A DNA stretch of 64,000 nt from Polytrichum commune (taxonomy: Eukaryota > Streptophyta > Polytrichopsida > Polytrichales > Polytrichaceae): positions 53,284,758 to 53,348,757 of the forward strand of contig OX485805.1 in assembly GCA_950295325.1 (NCBI GenBank). Reading direction: 5' to 3'. Positions 10,082-22,300 of this stretch are shown one piece after another. Below the pieces are notes generated by a model. The model was not told the DNA's origin, searched no databases, and saw nothing but the letters and a program-made list of their open reading frames with translations. A program made the position numbers and the translations under genes. Numbering within the stretch: the stretch's first letter is position 1; every line of letters starts with the position of its first letter.

Positions 10082-10858
10082 AGAGACATGGAATGTCGGA
10101 TGCACTTTGATCTCGGGCGGTAAGTCCAACTTATATTCGTCCTTGAACACTCGTTCCACAATCGGAAACGGACCCGCAAATTTGGACATGAACCTTGGAG
10201 TGAGGCCTTCGGGCATTGTGAAGTTTTTCACATTCAACAACACCTTTTGGTCCACCTCATATTCCACTTCACGTCTTCTGGCATTGACTTGTTTTTCGTA
10301 GCGCTTTTGAGCTTTCTCCAACAACAACTTGGTTTTCTCCAAAACTTGTTCACGCTTTTTGGCCAAGTCCTCACCATCTTGGTTGAACTTTAGTGTTGAA
10401 CGTGCCCCCTCGAGAGCTAGGTCGGCGGGTTGGAGCGGATCCACTCCATAAGCCACCTTGAATGGCGATTGCTTGGTCGCCGAGTGCGTGGCCGCATTAT
10501 AACTAAACTCCGCTAAACCCACATAGTCCGCCCAATCTCGTTGGTCCGCACTCACAAAGTTCCTCAAGTATTGGTTCAAGACTCCATTCACACGCTCGGT
10601 TTGGCCATCTGTTTGGGGATGGAAGGCCGTGCTAAAGGTTAGTTTTGTTCCAACCTTCCTTAAGAAATGCCTCCAAAATGCGCTTGTGAACTTCGGATCT
10701 CGATCGGATACAATCACTCTCGGCAACCCGTGATGCCTCCACCATGCATTGAAAAAGAGCTTTGCGGTCTCCAAAGCGGTTGCCGTTCCCACGGTTGGCA
10801 CCATATGCGCCAACTTACTAAACCGGTCCACCATCACCAAGATGGCATTAACACTATA
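10082..10858 (-). pseudogene. Better-preserved integrase fragment of the parental (autonomous-like) lineage
   Basis: An open frame runs from about 10930 to 10031 on the minus strand. It includes VMVDRFSKLAHMVP (first Asp), IVSDRDPKFTSAF (second Asp) and HPQTDGQTERVNG (Glu), with 35 residues between the second Asp and the Glu, the D,D35E spacing of retroviral-type integrases. The C-terminal part runs through KVLLNVKNFTMPEGL and LPPEIKVHPTFHVS without the frameshift of the A/B/C copies, and ETAKLFF stands where those have a stop. Both ends are truncated: the N-terminus joins unrelated sequence and the C-terminus reads into the inverted LTR end. Compared with A it shows what a functional relative looked like. 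Confidence 0.85.
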
Positions 10859-11404
10859 TTCGTTAAATTGAGACTTTTTGGGCATTTTGAGACATTCACA
10901 GAAATAAGAACAAGGATAAATGGAAAACATATTGGAGAAAGTTGTAAGATGCGAACACTTTGAAGCGGGTGTTTAGAACAAGAACCCCATTAATAACTCA
11001 TATTTGGGATTGTTTAGGGTGGGCAATCCAAACCTTAGGCCAAGTTGAAGGGGAAATCTTAAAACATTCATATTATCGCACAAAAACTTGTATGAATATG
11101 GTTTAGGTAGGGCAATCCAAACCATAGATCATATTGAAGGGAAAATATGTGAACCAATGTAATATAACATACAAAATATTCCAAACTCATATTTGTGATG
11201 GTTTAGGTAGGGCAATCCAAACCTTAGACCATATGGAAGGGGAAATCATGTGACACTTATATTCTTGCAAAAAAAACATACAAATTATGGCATGTAAAAT
11301 GCATAGCATGCTAACACCACACATCCATTGGATAGTGCGACCCAAAATGGTGTTGCCTATGCCCCCAAAACCCTACGCCTACTATGGCCTATCTAGCCTA
11401 TGGC
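10859..11404. other. AT-rich non-element stretch with three ~94-bp tandem repeats
   Basis: Three imperfect repeats begin near 10997, 11090 and 11184, each containing GGCAATCCAAACC followed by an A/G-rich GAAGGG(G)AAA segment. No coding region or transposon signature was recognised. Confidence 0.6.
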
Positions 11405-11722
11405 CTATCTAGCCTCGGAGACTGCCTCTTTCTCTTTTGCAATTTTTTCTTTTGCCTTTTTTTCTTTTGCCTTTTTTTCTTTTGCTGCGGCTTCTTTTGC
11501 TCGTATTGCTTCAACATTCCTGAAAATCTCCGCCCCGCGACTATAGCCATTCTTGGGGTGACCGCCATCAATAACACATTTTGGATTCCGTCGGCCGCCC
11601 GAATTATACGACGAAGAATTTGAATACGATGAAGTGGACTGTCTTGCATTTCTGGTCATGGAGTAGAAACGCTCCAACTCGACGGACGCACTAGCCCGCA
11701 TAGGTCTACGGGTGGGAGCAAC
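11405..11722 (-). CDS. Possible exon of an unknown Lys/Glu-rich protein (left copy)
   Basis: Minus strand: a likely splice acceptor (TTGCAG at 11723-11728) precedes VAPTRRPMRASASVELERFY and a frame ending in repeated AKEKKAKEKK before a stop at 11405. The C-terminal third is a charged, probably helical or coiled-coil stretch; the middle is Ser/Tyr/Asn-rich. No family recognised. The duplicated copy is at 29226-29543, where element C sits just upstream. It may be the last exon of the gene whose other exon lies at 36724-37091, but that is inferred from orientation and proximity only. Confidence 0.35.
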   Translation of the reverse strand, partial: VAPTRRPMRASASVELERFYSMTRNARQSTSSYSNSSSYNSGGRRNPKCVIDGGHPKNGYSRGAEIFRNVEAIRAKEAAAKEKKAKEKKAKEKIAKEKEAVSEAR

Positions 11723-11847
11723 CTGCAACGCGTCAATGCAAGACCACATGTGTTAGTTTAGGGAGGAAGACCCAAACGTGTCACACGTTCATTTTTTAAG
11801 TGCACGATGATTGTAATGCGCGCTTAACCAGGTTTTTTGGGGGGGGG

Positions 11848-12818
11848 TGTCGCAACCCTTGCTAGGTCCCTTAATAATCTTGCCAATTTTCGTTTCTAGC
11901 AAAGGTTACGAGCGCTAACCATTCGGATTCCGCCATGCTAATGGTTAGCTCCTCCTACCCCGGACCTTATAGTTCATAGGAGGGAACCAACCCTCCTACT
12001 TTGCTTTAGGGACTCACCCCTTAATCGGTAACCCATTCCTAGATGTGGACTTCCATCCATGGAAGTCCAATCCCATGTTGATCATCGCGTTGCCGGAGCA
12101 ACACTACAACAACCCGAACCATACTAGGCAACTATGGCCTCACATTGGGCCAAAGCCCATGGAGGCCGTGCCGTTCGGCCTCGGGTGGGTGAGGCCACAC
12201 CACCTCACCCATATAAGCCTCTAGGACTTCACGCGGGGCCCCTACCCCACCGTCAACCAACCTCTTGTCTCTCTACCAAGAGTTGGGGCCAAGTGGACAT
12301 TTTCCTTTAGCAGCTGGGCCTAGAACCCCCTAGCAGCTTCAGACCATCATAACTTCCTTGTATGATGTCTGATCATAACACCCAACCACTCCATCTTCAT
12401 CTACGCTTCACGTAGATGCCAATGGACTCCTCACTTGCTCCATTTGAGCAAGTCTTGAGGAAGTTATGCCTGTTTGAACCTTGGCAGTCCCGGTAATCAC
12501 TCCAGGCACTGCTGTACCAGGGCGCTGTCCCGGGACAGCGCCCCACTCAAATGGCCATAACTCCTAGCTCACACCTCCGATTGAGGTGTTCTTGAGCTTT
12601 CTAGAATCACCACGCCATGAGCTACGCATAACTCATGGCCTTACCCTTGTGCCTCCTAGTCTTCGTGGGTGGGAGGCGTTCCCAACGCCCGGGGCCCTCA
12701 CCCACACTAGGATCACTTGGGCCCTCTCACCAACGGCGCCACAAGTCCCGGGTGTCACTCCGGGGTCCCCCTTGTGCCCATGGTGTTTCGGGCACTCCTC
12801 ATGGAGAGGTGCGCGACA
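11848..12818 (-). mobile_element. 3' LTR of element C type (left copy, 971 bp)
   Basis: Complete LTR preceded by GGGGG, the left target duplication of element C, and followed by the polypurine tract complement. In this copy the element continues after 13271 with B-type rather than C-type interior, making it a recombinant element. Confidence 0.93.
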
Positions 12819-15800
12819 CTCACCCCCACCAAACGGAGTCGATGCCCTCATCGACTATACTCGTAGTCGGCACACCAATGCTCAAGTTGCCATCCTCTAT
12901 GATGCCGCATTGTGTTTACCTTAGGGCGCGACCCCCACAATGCATCTTCAAATTTGGCATAGTCCCAAAGGTGTCGTTCCTAGGTGGTCCGTTAGCGACC
13001 TTGGATCTCTCATCCAAGGACCTAACCTACACTAGACCCACCTACTTTGGGACTCACTTGGGTTGCCCCTCCTTTGGGGCCTCCCCCGTTAGGCTCCACT
13101 AGCCTAACGTGACACATCTAGGCGAGACCTCAACGCTTCCACTAAGTTGTCTCGGTTGCAACTCCGAGATGGCTTTCCATTGTTAAGCCACGCCTCGATC
13201 GCACGGGGGTGATGCCAAGTCCCGCCCGACTCGGTTCCCACTTTGCTCTTTCGAGACATGGGTTCATGACTTCCATGCGCCAACTCTCGTTGGCTCGCGG
13301 GTAGCACTTTTATGAGCACGCGCCATCACCTTGCCCCCGCCCGGACAAACCCACAACTAAGAAGTTTCTTGGTTTTATCCAAGGCCCCTCCAAGCCATGG
13401 CCCCCAATTACTCGGCTTGCCCAACCTAGTTTGGCATGTCTATTCCCCCTCTTCCATTAACCAAGCACAAGTACAAGACTAGGACCTCATCTCATACTTT
13501 TCTCTTTGCACCACTAAAGTTTGGACTTTATTTCCTCAAGCCAAAGAACAAGTTCATGTTGTGGAGTAATTAACCTCGAAGCTAAGTGTGCTACTAGCGT
13601 CTCTCCCCCACTAAAGGAGATTGATGTCCTCATCAATGCCTACGCTTCTTTTTATTGGAATGTCTAGCCTTAGTTTATTCAAAGTGCTTTACCAATTCCT
13701 TGGCGTTCACCATGTCCCTTGCCGCCACCTAAGCGATTTCTTTGTACCATTTCACCAAATACTCCTTTGTTTCCTTTTCTTTCATTTTCACTTGGGCTTC
13801 CTACACTTGAGGATGCCCTCCTACCTCCTATTCCAAATGACATCCACAAGGTCGGGAGGTGGCCTAATCACTTGCTTGTGATCGGGCCACAAGGTGTCGT
13901 CCTAAAATGACTTTCGTAATCAGACATGAAATGTCGGATGCACTTTGATCTCCGGCGATAATTCCAACTTATATATGTCCTTGACCACTTGTTCCACAAT
14001 GGGAAACGGAGCTCCAATTTTGGACATGAACTTTGGAGTGAGGCCTTTCGGCTAAGTGAAGTTGTTCTCATTCAACAACAACTTTTGGCCCATCTCATTC
14101 TCCACTTCGCGTCTTCCGGCATTGACTTGCACTCCGTAGCACCTTCGGGCTTTCTCCACCAACAACTTGGTCATCTCCAAGACTTGTTCACCATCCTTGG
14201 CCAAATCCTCACCATCTTGGTTGAACTCTAGTGTTGAATGTGCCCCCTCGAGAGCTAGGTTAATAGGTTGGAGCGTATCCACTCCATAAGCCACCACGAA
14301 AGACCACCCCTTGGTAGCCAAGTGCGTGGCTACATTGCAATTACACTCCGCTCGATCCACATAGTCCGCCCAATCTCCTTGGTCCGCCTCCACCAAGTTC
14401 CTCAAGTATTGCTTCAAGACTCCATTCACATGCTCCGCTTTCCCATTCATTTGGGAATGCAAGGTCGTGCTAAACCTTAGTTTCATTCCGACCTCCTTAG
14501 AGAAATGCATTGAAAATGCACTTGTGAACTTTGGATCTTGATCCCACACAATCACTCTTGGCAACCCGTGGTGCCTCAACCATCCTTTGAGAAAAGGCTA
14601 TGCGGTCTCCAACGCGGAGGCGGTTTCCACAATCGGCACCATGTGTGCCAACTTGGCAAACCGCTCAACCATCAACAAGATGGCATCATATCCATGTGAC
14701 TCCGGCAAACTTGTGATCAAGTCCATGCACATACTATGCCATGGCGCTGACGGGATAGGCAACGGTTGCAAGAGACCGCCTTGCTTTTGGTAAGAGGCTC
14801 GGTTCACTTGGCACTTTGATTCAAGCCTTCACAAAGTAGGCTATATCTTCCTTTATGCACCACCAATGGTACCTCCATGATACCATTCTATGGCGATTTT
14901 TTCTTTCTCCTCTAAGGCCGGCAATAGGACTATCATATTCCTCCTTCAAAACCGATAGCCTCTACTTGCCTTGTGGCACATACACCCAACTTTGCTTGCA
15001 CTTGAACAATCCGTCCACCAACTTAACCTCTTTGAGCACCTTGCTCTTGCGAAACTCACCTAAAAGCTTTTGTGCTTTGGGGTAGTTAATTTACCCCTCC
15101 CGTATCTTGCATCACAAGTTTCCTTCGCCGGCACACATTAGCCACAAGGTTTGGATGGTTCTCATTGCTTGGAATTTTTCCGGTCTACTTCGCGCATCCG
15201 GCACCACATTTCCACGGTCCGGTTTGTGGATCAAATCCACCTTCATAAGCGCCAAACTATCATGTCACCGCAATGACTTGGCGCTCACTTGCGCTTGAAT
15301 GTCAAAATTCTTTTAGGACACATTGTCCATGTAGACCTTTGCTTTGTGCGACCCCAAATAGTGTCGCCACATCTTCAAGCAATGCACTACGGCAAAGAAA
15401 TTCTTTGTCATGAGTTGGTTGTCTTCTTTGACAACCATCGAGCTTCATGCTCCCATATGCAATGGCCATCCAATTACACATAATCCACCATTGGAAAGTC
15501 GCTCACCCCCGTATGCACCTCAAAAGGTTTGTCAAGCTCCGCGAACTTGAGCACGGGCGTCTAAGAACACTTGCTCTCAAGCTCCCCAACGACTTGGTGG
15601 CAAGGCTCATCCCACTCTTGGGATAGCCATTTCTTCCACAAGTCGGATAAGGTCGGATAACCATCAAGCTTAACGCTCTCATATGCAATGGCCATCCATC
15701 TTACATTAACCATCCGCCAATGGCAAAGTCACTCGCCTCCCCCGTATGCACCTCAAAAGGTTAGTCAAGCTCCGCGAACTTGAACACGGGTGGCAAAGAC

Positions 15801-17642
15801 AATTTTGTATTAAGCTCCCCAAAGACTTTGGGGCAAGGCTCATCCCCCTCTTGAGATAGCCATTTCTTTCATAGGTCGCACAAGGTTTGACAACCTTTAA
15901 GCTTAATACTCCCATATGCAATGGGCATCCATCTTGGATCAACATTCGCCAATGGTAAAGTCACTCGCCCCCGTATGCACCTCAAAAGGTTTGACAAATT
16001 TCGCAAACTTGAGTATGGGCGGCGAAGAGAACTTGATCTTAAGCTCCCCAAAGACTTGGAGACACGGCTCAACCCACTCTTGGGATAGCCATTTCTTTCA
16101 CAAGTCGCATAAGGTTCGGCAACCATGGAGCTTAATGCTCCCATAAGCAATGGTCATCCATCATGGATAAACATCCGCCAATGGTAAAGTCACTCGCCCC
16201 CGTATGCACCTCAAAAGGTTTGTCAAAGTTCGCGAACTTAAGCACGGGCGGCGAAGAGAACTTGTTTTTGAGCCCCCCAAAGGCTTGGTGACAAGGCTCA
16301 TCCCACTCTTGGGATAGCCATTTTCCTCAATAAGTTGAATAAGGTCCTAGCAACCTTAGAAAACTCTCGAATGAAGTGGTGGTAGTAGTTGGCTGGCCAA
16401 CAAATGACCTAAGCCATTTTTGAATGAAGGGCCAATTATCCTTTTGGATTGCCTTGACATTCTTCATGTTCGTCCACCAACTTCCTTTGTCACCACATAC
16501 CTTAAGAACTCAATCTCTCGTTGAGCAAAGTTATTTTCCACTCCTTGGCGGTAACTTTTTGGGCAACACATTGGTGAATACATCCTTGTATCTCACCAAC
16601 ATCCCACATGTATGGTTTGGGGGAGGCCCATCTTTCCTAGCCTCCCCATGAGTTCCTTGGAGTTGCTCCAATTGAACCACGACCATTATGTTTACCATTT
16701 TCATTTGGTCCATTAAGACCAAATTCAATTTGGGTCCTCCTACAATAGGAGTCCTTGTCAATTTGAACTTCAATTCTTTGCCATTATGACACATCATAAT
16801 GCACCGCAAGCACACCGGCTTGCACCTCACATCTATCATGTGAGTTTCAAAGAAGGCGGCCTTCACAATGACATGCATTTCATCTATTTCACTTGGTGTG
16901 AAATTTTGACAAAAATCCAATGTCCCACATTGAAAGGTTACATGCATCGCGGCCTCCTTTGTCTCATGCGGTTTGCCCTTTCCAAACCGCACCTTGGTGA
17001 GCTTGCCCGCTCTATCAATCGCCAAGCCCCAACTCCCTTGTGAGTTTTGGGCTCAAGAAGGAATGGCTTGCCTCTTTGTCAACACATGAGACTTGGCCTC
17101 GGCTTAAGGCTACTAGCCTTGGCCACAAAGCCATCTTCCAACATTCCGTCCTCGGCAACTTGGCTTAGCTTGGTCCGCAAAGCCAACTTCAAACATTTCG
17201 TGCGCGGGACAAATTGGTTTGGTGCCACAAAACCAATTTCTAATAGTTTGTCCGCAAAACAAACATGTTTTGCCTTGGTAGCACAAAGCCACCTTCCCAC
17301 ACTCCGTCCGCGGCACAAACATGAATTGCCTTGGTAGGACAAACCCACCTCCCAACATTCCGTCCGCGGCACGACTATGTTTTGCCTTGGTATAATGGGC
17401 CAAACTACTTTCGCCCATTTCTTTGGGACCAATATCGGCTAAAACCCACTTTGTGGTGATGCGCCGCCCAACTTCTTTTCGGGACCATCGGCTTCAATGT
17501 TTTACACATCTTAAAGATTCCCGATACGTCCTCAAGAAGCTTTGGGAAGTTGAACATGGTATTTACCACCCGCTTTTGAAACCCCATTTAAAACGATGTG
17601 TTTCTTAGCCAACTAGTCAATCTTAGTTGTGCCATTTAATAT
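12819..17642 (-). pseudogene. Interior of recombinant C/B element: non-coding 3' part, integrase, RNase H, gag
   Basis: Polypurine tract complement at 12819-12830. Minus strand: integrase 14052-14810 with the family changes WDQDPKF and the shared ETA stop; zinc-binding part near 14830-15085; RNase H end 15107-15450; RNase H-type tandem array 15450-16335 with four units; RT core deletion joint near 16540; protease-side remnant 16531-17090 with the same TGA in place of the active site; gag knuckle-like array 17113-17420; gag part to 17642. There element A interrupts gag at AATAT, and gag resumes at 25021. Confidence 0.82.
15450..16335 (-). repeat. Tandem RNase H-type segment in element B, 4 units
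   Basis: Units at about 15450-15680, 15680-15910, 15910-16137 and 16137-16335 with the same landmarks as in element A. One more unit than A, C or D, so the copy number varies between members. Confidence 0.82.
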
Positions 17643-18633
17643 TGTCGCAACCCTTGCTAGCCCCCCTTGACAATCTTGCCAATTTTCATTTCTACCAAAG
17701 GTTACGAGCGCTAACCATTCGCATTCCGCCATGCCAATGGATAGCTCCTCTTACCCCGGACCAATAGTTCATAGGAGGGAACCAACCCTCCTACTTTGCT
17801 TTCGGGACTCACCCCTTAATCGCTAACCAACCCCTTTAATCGGTAACCAATCCTTAGATGTGGACTTCCATCCATGGAAGTCCAATCTTATGTTGATCAT
17901 CGCGTTGCCGGAGCAACACTACAACAACCCGAACCATACTAGGCAACTATGGCCTCACATTAGGCCAATGCCAATGGAGGCCGTGCCGTTCGGCCTCGGG
18001 TGGGTGAGGCCACACCACCTCACCCATATAAGCCTCTAGGACTTCACGCGGGGCCCCTACCCCACCGTCAACCAACCTCTTGTCTCCCTACCAAGAGTTG
18101 GGGCCAAGTGGACAATTTCCTTTAGCTGCTGGGCCTAGAACCCCCCAGCAGCTTCAGACCATCATAACTTTCTTGTATGATGTCTGATCATAACCACCAA
18201 CCACTCCATCCTCATCTACGCTTCACGTAGATGCCGATGGACTCCTCACTTGCTCCATTCGAGCAAGTCTTGGGGAAGTTATGCCTGTTTGAACCTTGGC
18301 AGTCCCGGGAATCCCTCCCAGGCACTGCTGTACCAGGGCGCTGTCCCGGGACAGCGCCCCACTCAAATGGCCATAACTCCTAGCTCACACCTCCGATTGA
18401 GGTGTTCTTGAGCATTCTAGAATCACCACGCCATGAGCTACGCATAGCTCATGGCCTTACCCTTGTGCCTCCTAGTCTTCGTGGGTGGGAGGCGTTCCCA
18501 ACGCCCGGGCCCTCACCCACACTAGGATCACTTGGGCCCTCTCACCAACGGCGCCACAAGTCCCGGGTGTCACTCCGGGGTCCCCCTTGTGCCCATGGTG
18601 TTTCGGGCACTCCTCATGGAGAGGTGCGCGACA
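17643..18633 (-). mobile_element. 3' LTR of element A (right copy)
   Basis: Complete 991-bp LTR; bounded on the left by target duplication AATAT and on the right by the polypurine tract complement. Confidence 0.95.
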
Positions 18634-19907
18634 CTCACCCCCACCAAACGGAGTCGATGCCCTCATCGACTATACTCGTAGTCGGCACACCAATTCTCAA
18701 GTTGCCATCCTCTATGGTGCGGCATTGTGTTTACCTTAGGGCGCGACCCCCACAATGCATCTTCTAATTTGGCATAGTCCCAAAGGTGTCGTTACTAGGT
18801 GGTCCGTTAGCGACCTTGGAACTCCTCCAAGGACCTAACCTATACTAGACCCACCTACTTTGGGACTCACTTGGGTTGCCCCTCCTTTGGGGCCTCCCCC
18901 GTTAGGCTCCACTAGCCTAACGTGACACATCTAGGCGAGACCTCAACGCTTCCACTAAGTTGTCTCGGTTGCAACTCCGAGATGGCTTTCCATTGTTAAG
19001 CCACGCCTCGATCGCACGGGGGTGATGCCAAGTCCCGCCCGACTCGGTTCCCACTTTGCTCTTTCGAGACATGGGTTCATGACTCCCATGCGCCAACTCT
19101 CGTTAGCTCGCGGGTAGCACTTTTATGAGCACGCGCCATCACCTTGTCCCCGCCCGGACAAACCCACAACTAAGAAGTTTCTTGGTTTTATCCAAGGCCC
19201 CTCCAAGCCATGGCCCCCAATTACTCGGCTTACCCAACCTAGTTTGGCATGTCTATTCCCCCTCTTCCATTAACCAAGCACAAGTACAAGACTAGGACCT
19301 CATCTCATACTTTTCTCTTTGCACCACTAAAGTTTGGACTTTATTCCCTCAAGCCAAAGAACAAGTTCATGTTGTGGAGTAATTAACCTCGAAGCTAAGT
19401 GTGCTACTAGCGTCTCTCCCCCACTAAAGGAGATTGATGTCCTCATCAATGCCTACGCTTCATTTTATTGGAATCCTTAGCCTTAGTTTCTTCAAAGTGC
19501 TTCACCAATTCATTGGTGTTCACCATGTCTCTTGCCGCCACCCAAGCGGTTTCTTTCTCATGGTATCCTCACCATTTCACCAAGTATTCCTTTGTACATT
19601 TTCTTTCATTTTCACTTGGGCTTCCTACACTTGAGGATGCCCTCCTACCTCATGTTCCAAGTGACCTCCACAAGGTCGGGAGGTGGCCTAATTACTTGCT
19701 TGTGATCGGGCCACAAGGTGTCGTCCTAAAATGACTTTCGTAATGAGACATGAAATGTCGGATGCACTTTGATCTCCGGCGGTAATTCCAACTTATACAT
19801 GTCCTTGAACACTTGTTCCACAATGGAAAACGAAGTTCCAATTTTGGACATGAACTTTTGGAGTAAGGCCTTTGGGCAAGGTGAAGTTGTCCACATTCAA
19901 CAACACC

Positions 19908-22206
19908 TTATTGGCCCACCTCATTCTCCACTTCGCGTCTTCCGGCATTGATTTGCACTCCGTAGCACCTTCGGGCTTTCTCCACCAACAACTTGGTCAT
20001 CTCCAAGACTTGTTTACCATCCTTGGCCAAGTCCTCACCATCTTGGTTGAACTCTAGTGTTGAATGTGCCCCCTCGAGAGCTAGATTAATAGGTTGGAGC
20101 GCATCAACTCCATAAGCCACCACCAAAGACCACCCCTTGGTAGCCAAGTGCGTGGCTACATTGCCATTACACTCCGCTCGACCCACATAGTCCGCCCAAT
20201 CTCCTTGGTCCGCCCCCACCAAGTTCCTCAAGTATTGCTTCAAGACTCCATTCACACGCTCCGTTTTCCCATCCATTTGGGGATGCAAGGCCGTGCTAAA
20301 CCTTAGTTTCATTCCGACCTCCTTAGAGAAATGCATTGAAAATGCACTTGTGAACTTTGGATCTTGATCCCACACAATCACTCTTGGCAACCCGTGGTGC
20401 CTCAACCATCCTTTGAGAAAAGGCTATGCGGTCTCCAACGCGGTGGCGGTTCCCACAATCGGCACCATGTGTGCCAACTTGGCAAACCGCTCTACCATCA
20501 ACAAGATGGCATCATACCCATGTGACTCCGGCAAACTTGTGATCAAGTCCATGCACATACTATGCCATGACGCCGACGGGATAGGCAACGGTTGCAAGAA
20601 ACCGCCTTGCTTTTGGTAAGAGGCTCGGTTCGCTTGGCACTTTATTCACGCCTTCACAAAGTGGGTTATATCCTCCTTTATGCACCGCCAATGGTACCTC
20701 TTTGACACCATTCTATGGCGGTTGTTTCTTTCTCCTTTATGGCCGGCAATAGGACTATCATATTCCTCCTTCAAAACCGATAGCCTCAACTTGCCTTGTG
20801 GCACATACACCCAACTTTGCTTGCACTTGAACAATCCGTCCACCAACTTAACCTCTTTGAGCACCTTGCTCTTGCGAAGCTCACCTAAAAGCTTTTGTGC
20901 TTTGGGGTAGTTAATTTACCCCTCCCATATCTTGCATTACAAGTTTCCTTCGCCGGCACACATTAGCCACAAGGTTTGGATGGTTCTCATTGCTTGGAAC
21001 TCTTCCGGTCTACTTCGCGCATCCGGCACCACATTTCCACGGTCCGGTTTGTGGATCAAATCCACGTTCATAAGCGCCAAACTATCATGCCACCGCAATG
21101 ACTTGGCGCTCACTTGCGCTTGAATGTCAAAATTCTTTTAGGACACATTGTCCATATAGACCTTTGCTTTGTGCGACCCCAAATAGTGTCGCCACATCTT
21201 CAAGTAATGCACTACGGCAAAGAAGTTGTTTGGCATGAGTTGGTTGTCTTCTTTGACAACCATCGAGCTTCATGCTCCCATATGCAATGGCCATCCATCT
21301 TAAATCAACAATCCGCCATTGGCAAAGTCATTCACCCCCGTATGCACCTAAAAAGGTTTGTCAAGCTCCGCGAACTTGAGCACGGGCGTCTAAGAGAACT
21401 TGCTCTCAAGCTCCCCAAAGACTTGGTGGCAAGGCTCCTCCCACTCTTGGGATAGCCAATTCTTCCACAAGTCGGATAAGGTCGGATAACCATCAAGCTT
21501 AACGCTCTCATATGCAATGGCCATCCATCTTACGTTAACCATCCGCCAATGGCAAAGTCACTCGCCCCCCCGTATGCACCTCAAAAGGTTTGTCAAGCTC
21601 CGCGAACTTGAACACGGGTGGCAAAGACAACTTTGTATTAAGCTCCCCAAAAACTTGGGGACGAGGCTCATCCCACTCTTGGGATAGCCCTTTCTTTCAC
21701 AAATCGCACTAGGTTTGACAACTATTAAGCTTAATGCTCCCTCGGGGGGTGCACTGTACTAAACTTGTACGAATCCACGTGAGTGCACATGAGGGGTATT
21801 GATTTGGACCTTGCCGTATTACGTATACATACAATAGACACATTTAGAACTGAAAAACATTCACGTATACTTACATTGAACATATATTTAAAACGGAATA
21901 CATCTGTATACAAAGATATCAAGACATATAACCTCTCGTATACAGGGGGTTTTTAGGAGGGGTCATGAACGCACGTGGTTCTCAAACATAATATATAGTG
22001 CACCCCCCGAGAATGCTCCCATATGCAATGGGCATCCATCTCGGATCAACATCCGCCAATGGTAAAATTACTCGCCCCCATATGCACCTCAAAAGGTTTG
22101 TTAAAGTCCGCGGACTTAAGCACGGGCGGCGAAGAGAACTTGTTTTTGAGCCCCCCAAAGGCTTGGTGACAAGGCTCATCCCACTCTTGGGATAGCCATT
22201 TTCCTC
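19908..22206 (-). pseudogene. Integrase, RNase H and repeated RNase H segment of element A (right copy)
   Basis: Duplicate of 2087-4385: integrase 19908-20405 and upstream zinc-binding part 20646-20864, RNase H end about 20932-21280, three-unit RNase H-type array 21273-22206. Same stops and frameshift. Confidence 0.85.
21741..22011. mobile_element. MITE-like transposon (right copy)
   Basis: Same 271-bp element as at 3920-4190 with the same AATGCTCC flanks, showing that the insertion predates the tandem duplication. Confidence 0.85.
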
Positions 22207-22300
22207 AATAAGTTGAATAAGGTCCTAGCAACCTTAGAAAACTCTCGAATGAAGTTGTGGTACTAATTGGCTAGGCCAACAAATGACCTAAGCCCTTTTG

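Larger units (their letters stand above)
1..13271. repeat. Tandem duplication, left copy (17,821-bp unit)
   Basis: Every line compared between 1-13271 and 17822-31092 matches at a constant offset of 17,821, including homopolymer runs (for example the nine-G run before the LTR at 11848). The first difference seen is at 13272 versus 31093. After that the two sides remain related but are diverged members of the same retrotransposon family. The left end lies before the window. It is either a very recent unequal exchange or an assembly duplication; sequence alone cannot separate these. Confidence 0.93.

Noticed and set aside
11398-11749. Lys/Gln-rich frame in the second minus-strand register and the Phe/Cys-rich plus-strand frame
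   Set aside because: Shadows of the KEK-type low-complexity exon; only one register follows a plausible splice acceptor.
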